64,000 bases of DNA from Elysia chlorotica. Lineage: Eukaryota; Mollusca; Gastropoda; Plakobranchidae. Below are positions 24,598 to 60,256 of the stretch, one piece after another. Each line of letters opens with the position of its first letter. The first letter of the stretch is position 1. A model generated the notes under the pieces. The model had not been told where the DNA came from, did not search any database, and saw nothing but the letters and a program-made list of their open reading frames with translations. The position numbers and the translations under genes are program-made. Where the stretch lies: the NCBI GenBank assembly GCA_003991915.1, contig RQTK01000049.1, forward strand, positions 651,000 to 714,999, read 5' to 3'.

Positions 24598-33288
<8,691 letters not shown>

Positions 33289-33956
33289 CTTGTTTGTAAA
33301 CTGAGAGATTCAATAAGGAAAGAAAAAAAAGGAAGATTTTGAAATCGGATCTCAGCGGCTCTATCAGAAACAGATGAAAATATGCAGTGAGATGTAGAAT
33401 AGAATCTAGAGGTTTTGTTATAAGGGTCCTTAGTTTTATATTAGAAATTTAGATTCCAGAATCTAGATCTAGTTTCACTTTTTTCACATAGCGAAAGAAT
33501 CTAGATCTAGACCACAGCGTCATCTACTGTAAACATTTTTGCACCATGGCGCCAGGGTAGACTACTCTTACTACTTTTTCTTTTTTACTTCCGTGCGAGA
33601 CGGGATCAACTATGAAGTAAAAAAAAAAAAAGACCCCTTTCCAAAAAAAAAAAAAAATCCATCAACAAAAAAACAACAACAGGAACAAGAAGAAAAGAGA
33701 TATCTAAGTTTAACTGTAGCACTACATAGTGAATGTGACATCGCTTTTTTCTTTGAGACCTTCAAATACTTAAACCTTGTATTCTGGAATCCTGATCTTT
33801 GGGACGAATAAAGTATAAAGAGCCAAAGTTGACATTTCCATAATGATTGATGTTTTTCATTTTGTCCTCTCTGAACCTGCAAAGATTATTGTACATATAC
33901 TGTTGATCGTTGAGGATCGCGACTGATAGACCGATTCCGCTTCAAGGCATCCGATC

Positions 33957-34064
<108 letters not shown>

Positions 34065-35324
34065 AGGAAGGGAGAGAGAAATAATTCATTTTATGTTCAT
34101 TACAAAATTTCAAAATTAACAAGAAAACTAAAAAGGGTGTTGGTTGGGTGATCTCTGAGCCAGACGAATTGAAGAATCATGGTTTGATGTTATCAAGACA
34201 AGACATGATTGTTTGTGCTTATGTCTTTCACTTGCGCATGTATGCTCTATTCAGTGTATCCTTTTGTTTTGACCTTCAAGGCTGGATTTAACAAACTCCT
34301 TAAAGCTACATGTAAAGACGGTCCGGTACAATTTATATAATAGCTATACTATGCCAATATTTTTTTTACTTCGCTGACCCATTAAACAGCAGGGGTTTTG
34401 TTTTTGTTGTTGTCACCCCCCCATTCCACTCACACACAGACACACAAACGGAAGTCAACACAGTGTTATGTTTTTTTCTTACTTTCGGGTTAGCAGTAAA
34501 AGCAGAAAGTGGAAGATCAATGCTGTAATCCAATTATCTATCCCGACAAAAAACCCTAAAAACATAAAAAAAAAAACCCCACTGTCATCTGGGACTGAAT
34601 GCAAGAAACAGGTTCAGAGAGTAAAGGCGGAGGGACATTCTTAGCGAATCATCACCTGATGTCTGAAAGTACTGAGTTACACACACGATTTTTAGTTGAC
34701 TAAACCAACTTAACGTCTAATATTTTTTATAAAAACAAGCTGTCGCTGAGGCAGAATTTGTCTATGTCCATCATGTCATTTTTATTTCAATGTTAACTGT
34801 TTATTTTGTTTCTACAATCGATAAAGAGAGACATGACAATGGAATGAACTAACAAATTTATACAACTACATGTAGATTAGCTGAAAATACCACTGCTTTC
34901 CCAGATCGCACATTTAAACCTTTGAACTCATCTTCCTTAGTATATCTTTCCCTTCGATTTACAAAGGCACCCTCTCGATCATGTAACTGCAAGAGTTAAG
35001 AGAGTAGATTTATCCTCCCTCGTGCAGTGCAACTTTGTAAACACCTTTGGTTTTAGCTTTTACTAGTTCTACCAGTTGGAAAAAGTTAATCGAGTTGGTA
35101 ACCAATTTATCTGTGTAAATAGACTATTACAATTTGAATAATATTTTTAATAATGTAAAAATATAGTTTTGTCTAAGCTAGCCAAGGATGGCTTGGTCCA
35201 CTACATTTAAATTCTGCTCAACTGCAAGTGCAACTAATGTAATTAAGTACCATAAGTAGATGGACAAGTAATTTAATGGTCAATTGAAAACCATGTGCAT
35301 GTTCTTTGAGAGTAAAAGCATGGT

Positions 35325-35416
35325 AAAAGTAAAAAAAAAACAAAAAAACTTTAAGAGCTTGCAAATTGTAAAATTAAAAAAAAAAACAACTTAACTTTAA
35401 GAGCTTGCAAATTGTT
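35325..35416. repeat. Short tandem duplication with poly-A
   Basis: ACTTTAAGAGCTTGCAAATT occurs at about 35349 and 35395, each copy preceded by an A-rich run and followed by GT. Confidence 0.7.
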
Positions 35417-37956
35417 GTTTACACTAGGATGAAACAGAAAATGTGACTAGTGAAGATCTTAATAAATTACTAATAAATCTTTAATTCTTGTCTTTATGCC
35501 GCTTTCCGTCTCAAACCCCCCTCCCATAGAAAATTTAACACCAATTACTATAATTGTAAAAAAAGATTCTTTTAAATAATTTTTATCTGCAAACGCAAAG
35601 TAGAACGAATCACATTAGGCGGTGAATGATAGGCAAAATGACTATGATTGGTAGTATATGCCTTTAATTGCATTTTAATTATAGTAAAGGAGAGCATACA
35701 TCTAAAAACAAGCTGGAAATTGACTTCCCACCTCAAGATTAGCCACAGTAATTTTTAGTAAATAAAAAAAAAAAAGGGCTCAAGGCCCAAGAGTAGTGCA
35801 TATAAAAAATAGGAAACATAATAGATTAATACCTATACATCAACTTTGAGCCAAATATTCAGAACCTGGAAACCAGTTCTGAGATAATGATTGAATAAAA
35901 AAGGCAGAGCAAGTTTTTTGAACCTTGTTGTACATTTGAAACTGTTTATATCTTCACAGGTGAGACATAAACAAACAAAAAATACAATTTTATCTCCAAA
36001 TAATGTTTCTGTCCTGATTATAAATTTTATACAAAGCTTGGACCTCTACTAAAGTTTCAACTGCCATTTTTTAAACTTGAGTACTTAGTTATTTGCAAAA
36101 TTCTACACTCAGAATTTGATCCCTGAAAATTTTTTCTGTGAAGACGAAATCATACAAAAATGAAGAAAAACTTCCTGTCACAGCCTCTAATTTCAGACAG
36201 TTCCAAGAATCATTCTATCTCTAGATCTGTTAATAGGAAAAACAAACTGTTCTGAGGATTTATCAAAATGTAATACTGTAATACATGATGGCCAGGTCCA
36301 TAAAAGTCATGCGAAAAAAAAAAAAAAGAAAAAAAAAGTAAACAAGAATGAAGAAGAAACCTAAGGCATCACCAGTGTTAGCCTCATTTAAAGTGCAAGT
36401 AAGAAGATCCTTCACATTTAACTTAGACATTGTTAAGGCATTTTGTTATGACAATTACAATTTAAGAGCTATTTTACCGATTAAACAAAAAAAAAAAAAA
36501 TGAAGATTGTACAGATGAAATATATGAAGCAGGTCTTCAAATTTAGCATACAATTTTTGATAAAACATCACTCTTTAAAGAAGCTTATGGAAAAAATTGA
36601 AATGCAAGAGGCATGAGAACTTAACATTCACAGCATTGTTTTCAATTAGAACTCAAAAGTAAAAAAAAGGGGCAAGAAATAATTTCAAAGAGTTTGAAAC
36701 TAAACCGGGTATTCTGATTATTTCAACTTCATTGATTGTATTTAAACTTGTGTACACCTAAAAAAAAAATCGACAAAAAAAAACAACCAAAAAAAAAACA
36801 TCAATGAAACAGTCTGGATAAATGTACCAGTGATGCCAACTGTATGATGTATCCTTATTTCTTTACTGGATATACATATAGAAGACAGTGACATAACCCA
36901 CTGAATCACAAAAAAGACTTTCACTGAACCGTGACCCTTTACCTTTTTTTAATTTATACTGAAAATTAGTAAATTATAGGAAAATCTGCATCACTGATAT
37001 ACCTTACATATTCTGGTGAACCAATCTTTAAAATATCAATTATTTTTTGTGGCTATTTTCTTTCCTCATATAAATCTCCCACTCGTTTCACCCACCCATC
37101 CATTAGACAAAACAAAAGCAACAAAAGCAACACATGGCAGAAAGCAAAAGATCTACATTTAAAAACTATAAATAGGTCCCAACGGCAAAAGAATATATAA
37201 TGTACATTTTATCTTGCATCACAATATGTTACGCCTCAGCTTCAAAAACCATGCTGATTTAACGCCTGAACATTCATTCCATTAAAAGTAAAAAAAAAAA
37301 AGAGACACATCAAAAAGAAATGAACAGGCATACTCACACCATCTCCCAACAAATGTATATATATATATATTCTGAGAGCAACAATAGCACAATAACAAAA
37401 CGCTTTACACTAAAGTATATAATATAAAAAAACATCAAACATGACACAGCTAGAATGATTCAGTAACAACTTCATAATGCAAACAAGTTTAACTTTGTAC
37501 AAAGAGAGGGTTAAAATTTACATTATTTTATAATTGTTTGTTTGAAGCATCTCGTGATTATACAAAAATAGAAAACAAAAAGAAAAAAAAAAAGAAAAAT
37601 TCTGTAAAGACACAGCCAGTATGGCATTCAATCAAAGGACCCAAATCCTTGCATGTTTCTAAACAGCACTGAATGGTAAACTTGTTAATTTTATCTTGCT
37701 TTTTTGACAGAATTAGATGTTTACAAAAGCATTAATTGATGCAATCAGGAGAAAAAATAATAAATAACCTAGTGTGCAGACAGACCTCATCTTACCCACC
37801 CTCATATCTTCAAAAGTGAAATATTTGATGACGAAATATAAAGTTACATTGGATAGCAAAATTGTTACCCCTTTCCAATAAAGAAAAAAAATAAATAAAC
37901 ATCATGATTTTTCACGAAAAAAAAAAAGGTTTGCACACTGATAGATGCTGTATTGT

Positions 37957-38457
37957 CTACGAGAAGTAAAAAAAAATCGAACAATCAATTTGACAACAAT
38001 GCAACAATGAGACGAGATGGAAGACTTTACTAGAATGTTCAAACTACAAAGACACAAAAAGATAATTCTTTTCTGATAAATGACCATTTCTTCTTCTTTT
38101 TTAAATTCAAGCATTTTGAAGATGAAATTGATAGCCTCGCTGAATTAAAGGATACAGGCGGTTATAAAACTCTCTATATACTTCAATAACTAAAACACTG
38201 TAAGACATACATTTATTTCCAATAATTTTAAAATTTTTTTAATTTATTAAAACTTCAGTGATTGACGTTGGCCTTCTTCAAATTCTTCTAAAACATGACG
38301 GACTATCATTTAAAAAAATGACATTGATGCCACATGCATATTCTATTTTTTTTTCTTTTTTCCCCCGCTTATTTTGTCCAAACACAAAGAACAACAATTA
38401 TAAGACACATCCACCATGGTGGCTATTTAAAAAATGTTTTTTTTTTACTTCTCGTAG
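37957..38457. repeat. 20-bp perfect inverted repeat, arms 461 bp apart
   Basis: CTACGAGAAGTAAAAAAAAA at 37957-37976 is the exact reverse complement of 38438-38457. Both arms lie in the presumed RAC1 3' UTR, where they could pair in RNA. Confidence 0.8.
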
Positions 38458-38595
38458 TGGTTGCACACAGTACCCCCTAATATCACTGCACAGTAATACA
38501 GGTGAGAGAGATAAATCCAGGACCTCCAAGTGCTTCATTATTTACTACTTTTCCTCTTCCACTTTTCACAAAAAAGAATTATGAAGACAAGGCCC

Positions 38596-43331
<4,736 letters not shown>

Positions 43332-43430
43332 TGTTAAGACACTGAGTGATCAATCACAAAAATCAGCAAGCGGGTTATGATTGTGACGGCTGGCGATGCT
43401 TGATCTCGAATCCAACAAAAATGGCCCCTG

Positions 43431-43438
43431 ATTTTATA
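43431..43438 (-). promoter_or_regulatory. Candidate TATA box of RAC1
   Basis: Minus strand reads CTATAAAATCAGG 100-107 bp upstream of the RAC1 ATG. A start about 30 bp downstream would leave a leader of roughly 75 bp. This is a single motif match in AT-rich DNA, so support is modest. Confidence 0.35.
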
Positions 43439-43439
43439 G

Positions 43440-44990
43440 AAAAGCAGAATGCGGATGGTGTTTTCTATTTTTAGAAGTCCCCAAAATAGGCGTGTCCAAG
43501 GTCGCTTATCACCATAAGCACATATACATTAAAACCTATTTGATAATTGTATATCTGGGCATTACATAATAATAATAATACACGAAGCATATTTCACTAT
43601 TTCACGATTCTTGCAGCTTTAATTATTTTTTCCACCCCATAAAACACACGCAAAAACTAGTAGATCGATAGTGGTTTCCCCTTTTCCTTTGGACACGTTC
43701 CAAAGTATTAGGAACAGTTAAGTATTTTAATGTTTTTATTATAACAATAATTATAATTAGACCTACACAACTAATTTAGTTCAGTAAATGTTTTAAGTAA
43801 CGATTGCATCGACGTGTGCTATCTATTTCTTCTCATAAATGCTACAGATTCATAAATATCACGACCATCATCAAAATAATCACCATCATCGTCCTTTTAT
43901 CATCTTTTTCTTCACCGACTTTCTTGGCAATTTCTATTATTTAAAAAATTAGAAACCCACTCAAACAGGCTAAATCTTCTTTTATCAACAAAACATGTAC
44001 ACTTATTTTATAATGCATCAAAACGAAACCCTTCAAAATATTGGCCATACCCTTCAAATAGTAGGCCTATTGTTAGTACATTATTGTCTAAAATTGTGTT
44101 ATTTTGACGTATTTCAAACACTATTTTTTGCCGCGATCGATTTTATTTTATATATGTCAATTCGTACCGTGTAAAACATTTATTTAACGTGTGTGAAGAA
44201 AATAATTTTGTGGTATTTAAACTCGTACTTTTCACTGAGGACCAAGTGAAAGAAAATTATACATTTTATTTCTCTATAGGGCCTAATTTGAACAGAACCA
44301 ATCTTATGACTAGATATAGCTTGTGAAAGACAGGTGGTAAGAATAGCATTAAGTCAAGAGAAATGCAAATTGCCTTGGTGAGGATCGAACCCACATCTCC
44401 TGGGCGTCGCCCACCCGTCCTGTCAAGTGCGCTAGTTACTAAACCACAATCGCATTCTACTTCTACGAGACGTCTGTTTCTAAAATCACAAGCGATTGTT
44501 GTTGTTTACAATGTCGACAACTCTGGATCATATCATAAAATTATGTTGTAGATTTTTACCAAATTCTACTCTGTATCTGGAGGTCTATATCTCTAGGCAT
44601 AGTCAGGCTAGTCTGTCAGATATATTTATGGCTTCATTGAATTTCTGAGGGCAGAAAAACTGCACAGGTTACTTGAATAAAGCCCAATCGATTAATTAAG
44701 TTTAATATGTATGTTGTTTTTCGATTAAAGAAAGAAATTGATGGGTACGTGTGGTCAACTAGGTAATTCTACATAGATTAGATTCTAGATTCTAGTCCTG
44801 AATGTAACCGTTCTTGTTCAAGAAACAACTATATAATGTGGCAGACTAGAAATCTAGATACAATGTAGGCTTAGCCAACTATTAATTTTGTAAATTAGTT
44901 CTAGATCTGGATCTAGAGCTACATCACATGTAGGCCCATATAGGCTAGATATCAAGTATACAGAGATCTTCAAAGGCCATCGATTATTAA
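43440..44990. other. Divergent intergenic region RAC1 / WDR13
   Basis: Separates two divergent start codons. It contains a tRNA-like SINE head at 44.37-44.46 kb and, nearer WDR13, a cluster of CTAGA/TCTAG motifs (44770-44910). No open frame is convincing. Confidence 0.6.
44366..44458 (-). mobile_element. tRNA-like sequence, likely SINE head or tRNA pseudogene
   Basis: Minus strand reads GATTGTGGTTTAGTAACTAG (box A-like) and, about 45 bp later, GTGGGTTCGATCCTCAC, a perfect T-arm with box B. The would-be acceptor arms pair poorly and the anticodon arm is unclear, so a working tRNA is unlikely. The sequence differs from the window's main SINE head, so it is a separate family. Confidence 0.6.
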
Positions 44991-53530
<8,540 letters not shown>

Positions 53531-56500
53531 GGATGATAAGGATGAAAAATTTAACAAGCTCTTTATATGTTCAAATGTAGCAGTATTTGCTTGTGTGTGT
53601 GTGTTGTGTGTGTTTGGACGTGTAGGTTGGAGATATTGCACATTTGGTAGAGGGTGAAACTAATGATCAGGTTTTGGGGACATTTGAAACCCAAGTGGTC
53701 TTGCACTCCACTGGCTGGGTGCGTGTCAGGATAATGTGATGGGTATCTTGTACATCGGCTCTGTCCCCATGAGCTCATAGAAACCATCTGACATTGCTCT
53801 TAGGACAACTGGTGTAGCCTATTCCATATGGGAGCCATAGAGACATATTAAACTAGGAGAGGGGCTTTTGAATGTATAATAGTAACAGAGCACAAAGGAG
53901 GTCCTGCCCCTTATGAAGGAGAACATCATATTCAGTGTTGTTGCAATTTTGTGTATTACTTGTTTGTGCAATTACTTAAATAGAACAGGTTAAAGAAATT
54001 AGTATGGAATTTGCATTTATGTTTGGTAAAGAAAATAATATTTGTGAGAGTAGTGTTTGTCGCTTTTTTTTTTTTTTAACTGTAAATTAAAGTAATCCTT
54101 TAAAAAATATTTCTGCAACAAATCAAGTATCTTTTTTTTTTTTCAGGCCAAAAATTTGTCATGAATATAGGAGTATATTGAAATTTGATTCATTCCAAGT
54201 TTCATGTATGTTTTAGGTATACAATCATAACATTGTACTTACACTATTTTTTGTACAGAAATAATGTACTGGGTAAAATTGTTATTGTCAATGCATTAAG
54301 GGTGCCATTGGTTCAAATTCAAATGCCTCTCTGAAATGAAAGTATGTCATTTTTTTAAATCTCAATATTTGTAATATATAAATATTAAACATATAAGTTG
54401 TTCTACTTTGTCAAAATAAATAAATAACTTATATTTTGCTTAATTTATTAGTATTGGTTGTTGGTGATCTATAAAAAAAATTGTTTTTTTAAAGAAATAT
54501 AATAATGGAACACTCTTGGCCCACATCTTTAAATTCAAATCAATTTGGGTTATGTGCAATGTTCTGGATAATGTTTCATGTGAAAATATTAATCTTATTG
54601 TTAAAATTTTTTTTCATCTCATTTGATAAATGCATATTCATTATTAAATTAAACAGTTTTTATAAAAACGGTTTCCTTGAGGATTATTCGTGTTGTTAAA
54701 ATGTTTCAAAAAATTCCTGTTAATAAACATATTATATTCTGATGTGAAGTCTCTAAGTGTTTTTATTTTTAAGGTTTAATTAAATTTGTGTTTTTCTTTT
54801 GAAAACATTGATTTTAGTTTTGACTTGTTCATAATTTTATACAGCACACAGACAAAAAAAAGGTGAAATATTTTCTCTTTGAATAAAACAAAAAAATCAA
54901 ATTACTATGATTCAAACTGTACTCAACGTAAGGTTACCATGCTACACTAAAGCTTATTGATATATTTTGAAATGCTCTCATTCCTCAAATGATGGTGACA
55001 ATTTAAACTGAGGTGGGTATAAAGCTTTCTGCATGTTGTAGTAAGAAGATAAATATTTCAGATGATCTGCTCTTGCCAATCATGTCGGTATGCTCTGTGC
55101 ATGGGAAGATAATTTTAGTATAGTCCAGATCATTTGGCATTACAAATAAAGAATTTCAACACCTGAAATTCTGCAAGTTAATGAACAAACGGATAGACTA
55201 AGAACCTCATTGTTACACATGTTCATATTTTGTCTTTTATTTAACATATTGCTTCAAGTCGGGTGAATAATAATTATGTAAATAATTTTGTTTAAAAAAA
55301 AAAACTTTGATTATAAAGGGACGAATTATCTGTAAATATATAGGGATTGTGATTTTACAAAGAGTTATGTAACGTAGCTGGAAGTTGAGAGCTTTGCTGT
55401 TCATTTTACTTACTTAATGTGTAAAGCATAAATGTTTGCAGAGGTGTACTTTTTCTAGTCTTTTAAAAGATAACATAAAGCGCACAAACGATCAACCATT
55501 TACTACAAAATGGCACCAAATCGTTTCTGCTTGTTGAAAATGACCCGTGTCTTCCAACAAAGTGGAATAACTGTTGGTCAAACAACATTCCTTATAATTA
55601 TGTAATTTAAAATCTTACAGGGAATAAATAATATCCATATAGTCTGGAAGTAAAATAATGACAAGGTGTATTTACATATTCAATTGGATTTATTGGGAGA
55701 GGAAAAATTATGTGAAAAAAGGGATAAAACAAATCTTGCTATTAAGGTAGACTCAAACCATACATGATTGTGTATAATGGTAGCACAGTAGAACATAAAA
55801 AAAATGTGTTTTCTACAACCAAGACTCATTTGTTATGTAAATAATATTATAAATATACATTTGTATGTATATATATAAATATATATATAAAGTATAATTA
55901 TGTATGAATCTCTGATATGATATGTATAATTAAAAAATACAAAATTAGTCAAAAAACAAAAAAAATCAATAAGTATTTGCGTAGAAATTAAAAAAATAAT
56001 AGTACATGTATCACAAAATGTATGCCCAAAACGAATACACAACACCAAGTCGTATCGGCTCCACCTGTCAATGTCATGATACAAGTAAATTTTACATAAG
56101 AAAAATGGAATGCTTGCGCTTCTATGGAAAACATCTTACATCGATCCTACTAGGAGCAGGGGGAAAAAAAATGAAATTCTAAGCCAATTGCTGCTAAAGA
56201 AAATCAAATTAAATGAAATCACAACACTCACTTTAAACGCCAAATGAAAAACAAATTATTCTTCCAATTCAAATTTCCAAATAAGGCATTGATTTATAGA
56301 AATCAAGGTAATTATAGAAGGAGAAGACAATCTGAAACAGGCAGGTACATTTACATCTAAGACTACTGTCATTGATAAAACTTGTTGCTATAAAAGCTTT
56401 ATTGCACATCCAGAATAAATACTTTCCTTTTATAAAAATACTTTCTATTACAATTATATAATCTATAGCTCTATCTAGGTCAGAGACAGAAAATTCTTGT

Positions 56501-58203
56501 CACATACGAAGATTCTGCTAAGTTTGGAACTTATTGTTTTATATCTTAACTAGAATTGCAAATTGCCATGATATAAAAATTAAAAACGAGATATGATACA
56601 GATAAAGAAAGTATATACTCCTAACTTTTGGAAAAAGCTCATCTTGTCAATGGCAAGTACAATAGAGACAGATAATCATTGATGTCTCATATCCGAACCT
56701 CATGAATACACATTCCTATCATCTTTTATTTTTACAATGTATCATTATATTGGGTTCTCCTATTGTTAGGAACAGTTGTGAAGTTAATAATCCTTCAAGA
56801 CAGCATAATTTATCAAGAAAAAGGAGAATATTATTGACATGGTGAAACCTTCATTCTTTAAAAAAAAGTTAACAAAGAAAAAGTGCTGGCATTAAATAGA
56901 CATGGATTTGAAGAGTAAAAATTTAAAGTGAACCGACTAAAAAAAAGCATAGACTGATTCATATACATCATTCTGCACAATACTGCTTAAAGCAGGCCAC
57001 AAATATATATCTCTTGAGACTGCAATACAAGTTTACAAGTGTTCAAGTTCAATGTGAAAATAAATGTGGCAATGGTTTAAAAAAAAACCAACTGCTTCCA
57101 TAGGATTATATTCCTTTCCTTTTAGGAAATAGCACCAGCAGGTAAACGGCTGCTATTTGCTGTTTCTTTTATGTGTTGATTGCACAGAAAGCAAAGGAGG
57201 CAAAAAAGCAACAACAGAGAATGCAATGTTATTGTACAACACAGAAGGAATTAGAAAGGCAATCAGATGAGGAATAAAATCTCTGAAAAAACGAAGCTCT
57301 TCCTTATGTTTTTTATCTTGTCAGAGAGATCCGATAATGCCATGGATGATTGACAACTTCTATAGAGGATAAGACATGGTCTTCTATACTGTCACTATCT
57401 ATGGCTATTGTACAATGTATAATATAATGCTAGGGATTATCATTGGCTTCAAGCATGTCCAGTAAATAATTTTAACAAAATTAAAACTTGTCATGTATTC
57501 AAGTAAACAATAATTTCATTTGGATAGAACACAATTTTTTTGTCGCATGGGGTAAAACCAGAATTTAAAAATTTTGCACATGAGACTATATTGCAGCTTT
57601 ATAGCATGGTGATAAGAGCATAAAGAAGACTTTGATACTCACTTTCAAATAATGTTTCAAAACGGAAAGACACACATGGCAAATTATAAAGAAAACATTA
57701 TTTTCGTGAACCATGGGGATACATTACTTTTTCTTAAATGTCTCACAACCTATAACAATTGTCTTCACATATAGAGTAAGTTTATTGAAAACATCACAAC
57801 TTAAGATACAATTATCTTCGTATCTACTGAAATATTTCCCATGTACATCTTTCCCAGGACCCGAATTTTGCGATATGTGACAGTCAAATAATCTTTGAGA
57901 CTGAGAGTCTGGGTTAGCAGAGCTGAAAGGTTTCATCTACTTCACACTCTTTGACACATTGCTCTTATCAATGCATCTTTATTCACAGGAAATTCAACGA
58001 TATGTCTGAAAATAATACTTGCCTCAATACTGTTGCAGTTTAAATGACTTAGTGAAACATATTGTTTTATCACTATTAATGGTGAGACAGAATAGCTTAT
58101 TTATGTAAAATGTTGCCTTAAATTAAATAAATAGAGAGGCGTAAATCTCATTTCCCTGAAATTTAAATTTGAAACTGGCTATTGAAGTTCCTTTATTTGA
58201 GGG

Positions 58204-58450
58204 GGGGCGCGGTAGCCCTGGGGTAGAACATAAGGTTTCGACGATGGAGGTCAGTGGTTCGAGCCCTGGTGATTTTGCCCCTACCTGTTGGGTCGGTGTC
58301 AGTTTAATGTGATCAGCTAAGACAGGAGTCATGGTATCCCCGACCTATCTTGTGTGTGGTAGCACATAAAATTGTCAGACGTCAGTCTTGGGGTCCGTCC
58401 ACAATGTAGTCTATACATGCTGACATTGGACGTTAAAACCAACTCAAACG
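58204..58450 (+). mobile_element. tRNA-derived SINE, full length, sense orientation
   Basis: The clearest copy in sense. The head has GGTAGCCCTGGGGTAGAACA (box A region) and GTGGTTCGAGCCCTGGTGAT (box B). The body has GGGTCGGTGTCAGTTTAATG, GACAGGAGTCATGGTATCCC and TAAAATTGTCAGACGTCAGT. The tail has ACATTGGACGTTAAAACCAA. Head and body are about 245 bp. It reveals that the other copies are tRNA-derived. Confidence 0.93.
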
Positions 58451-58996
58451 CAAATTCCTATATTTGGTCTTATTAAATGACCAATGAAAATATTTCTTAT
58501 TGAGAGAACAACCTATGCAAATTGAACTTTTAAAATTGAGATTTTAAGACGTTCAAATAAAAAAAAGGTGTTTTTTGGTCTTTTAGTTTTCATGCAAATA
58601 TAACTTTGCTTTACAATGACCACTGTGTGTTAAAAATACTTTTGCTCAGTCACCAAAACTACCAATAGCTACACAATAATAAAAAGTTCAACTATTTTCA
58701 TACTTATTGCAGATATTTTGGACACTGAAAAGTATATTTCAAAGAATAGCTTTTGAATGTCTGAATTCATTTTTTTTTAAAGATATGGGAAACTAACGTA
58801 CTCAGTAATACTGAAACTCTTTGGAAATTTTTTTTTTTTTTTTTACAAAATGCTGCAATAAAGCAAGTTTATTTTTGGTAAACAATCTTATTAAAGAGCA
58901 ACATTTTTAAACAACCTGAACCACTCATTTAAGATTTTTTTTGTAAATAGGGCTAAAAATAATATGTACTTATTGATAGACTTAAAACAAACAATA

Positions 58997-59412
58997 CAGT
59001 GGAAACCTCATAATTCAAATTGCTTGGGATTTAATCTAAACTTCAAATTACAGAAGGGGACTTACCTGAACCACAAAAGTGTTAAAATTTGTAGACAGTT
59101 TATTACCTAATATGAAAAACTACATTTATGATCGTTTTATATAGTTTTCTTTTTGTAGCAACTTTCTCCCAACCCCATTTCTTTTACAATCATGTCTTGG
59201 GCAACAATATGCATTGAATTTTGCCTGAGAGATGGTACTTTTATAATGCCTATTGGTTGTGTGAGCTTCGAATTAAGAGAATCAAACCAAAAAAACTTTG
59301 AATTATGAATCTGATTTTAATAGAGCCAACGAGAACAAATAACCTATTCTCTTGTAAAATTTGGTTAATGAGAAATGCAATTTATCAGACTTTGTTTTGT
59401 GAGGTTCCACTG
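58997..59412. mobile_element. pogo/Tigger-like MITE, complete ends with TA duplication
   Basis: Starts CAGTGGAAACCTCATAATTC and ends GTGAGGTTCCACTG, inverted with one indel. It is flanked by TA on both sides (58995-58996 and 59413-59414), as for Tc1/mariner and pogo elements. CAGTGGAACCTC-type ends are characteristic of the Tigger/pogo branch. At 416 bp it has no transposase. A decayed, inverted relative lies at 28870-29236. Confidence 0.85.
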
Positions 59413-60256
59413 TAGGTCAATTTTGGTCTCTCTTAATTTAAGCTTAACACATTGTTTATTTCATAACATTACGTCATTGCAAAATCAAATTCCAACGTTG
59501 ACAAAGTTTACTATAAACAAAGACACAACATTCATGCTCTGCTGCCTATTTCTCACATGCTTTAAAAAAAACACCTATATATTATTTACAAACATTTTGA
59601 TTTCTGTGGCTTTCAATGGTATTATTCATTCAGAATATTTTTTTAAATTCTTTAACATTTTTACAGAATATATTCTTTTTAGCAACATTACAATGCATTG
59701 AAATGAAAACAATATTAAGACAATGAACAAATACATGTGGGCTTAAAAGTTTTAACAATTTTTCTAAACACAATCCTACTAAATGACGGATGCACCAGAT
59801 TCAAAATTTAACAAATCCTATGAGATCATTTATGTGGAAACAAAGTAGCACGTCAATTCAAGAGACAGGGGTTACACATTCAGCAGAGCAAGGACGATCT
59901 CATTGTTTTTAATAGCACCCCTAGAACAAGACAATCTCAGCATTTTGTTTCAACACACAAAACACTAAAGCTGTTGTCTGAGCAAGATGGAATTGAGACA
60001 GGGAAAAAATGAAATCTTTGCAGAAAAGGCTCTTCTCAGATTAGTAAGAAGGGAAGAGCACAGACGGAGGTTTCCTTTTGCACGAGTGATTTCAATTGTT
60101 TTTCATACTTACAGCCCAAACAGATACAGCAAAAACACACTACAGTATAAAATTAGCACCTACAGACACACACACCAACAATATTGCGTGTGGAGTTTCC
60201 TGTTCGATTTCTCTCTAATATTAACTAAAAAAAACAACAACACACACACAAATGAT

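Larger units (their letters stand above)
53531..60256. other. Convergent 3' flanks of WDR13 and the right-edge gene
   Basis: No coding region supported. WDR13's 3' UTR begins at the left; AATAAA at 54415-54420 is one possible end. The minus-strand gene stopping at 60257 should have its 3' UTR at the right. A full-length SINE lies at 58.2 kb and a complete pogo-like MITE at 59.0-59.4 kb. The rest is AT-rich with no recognised pattern. Confidence 0.55.
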
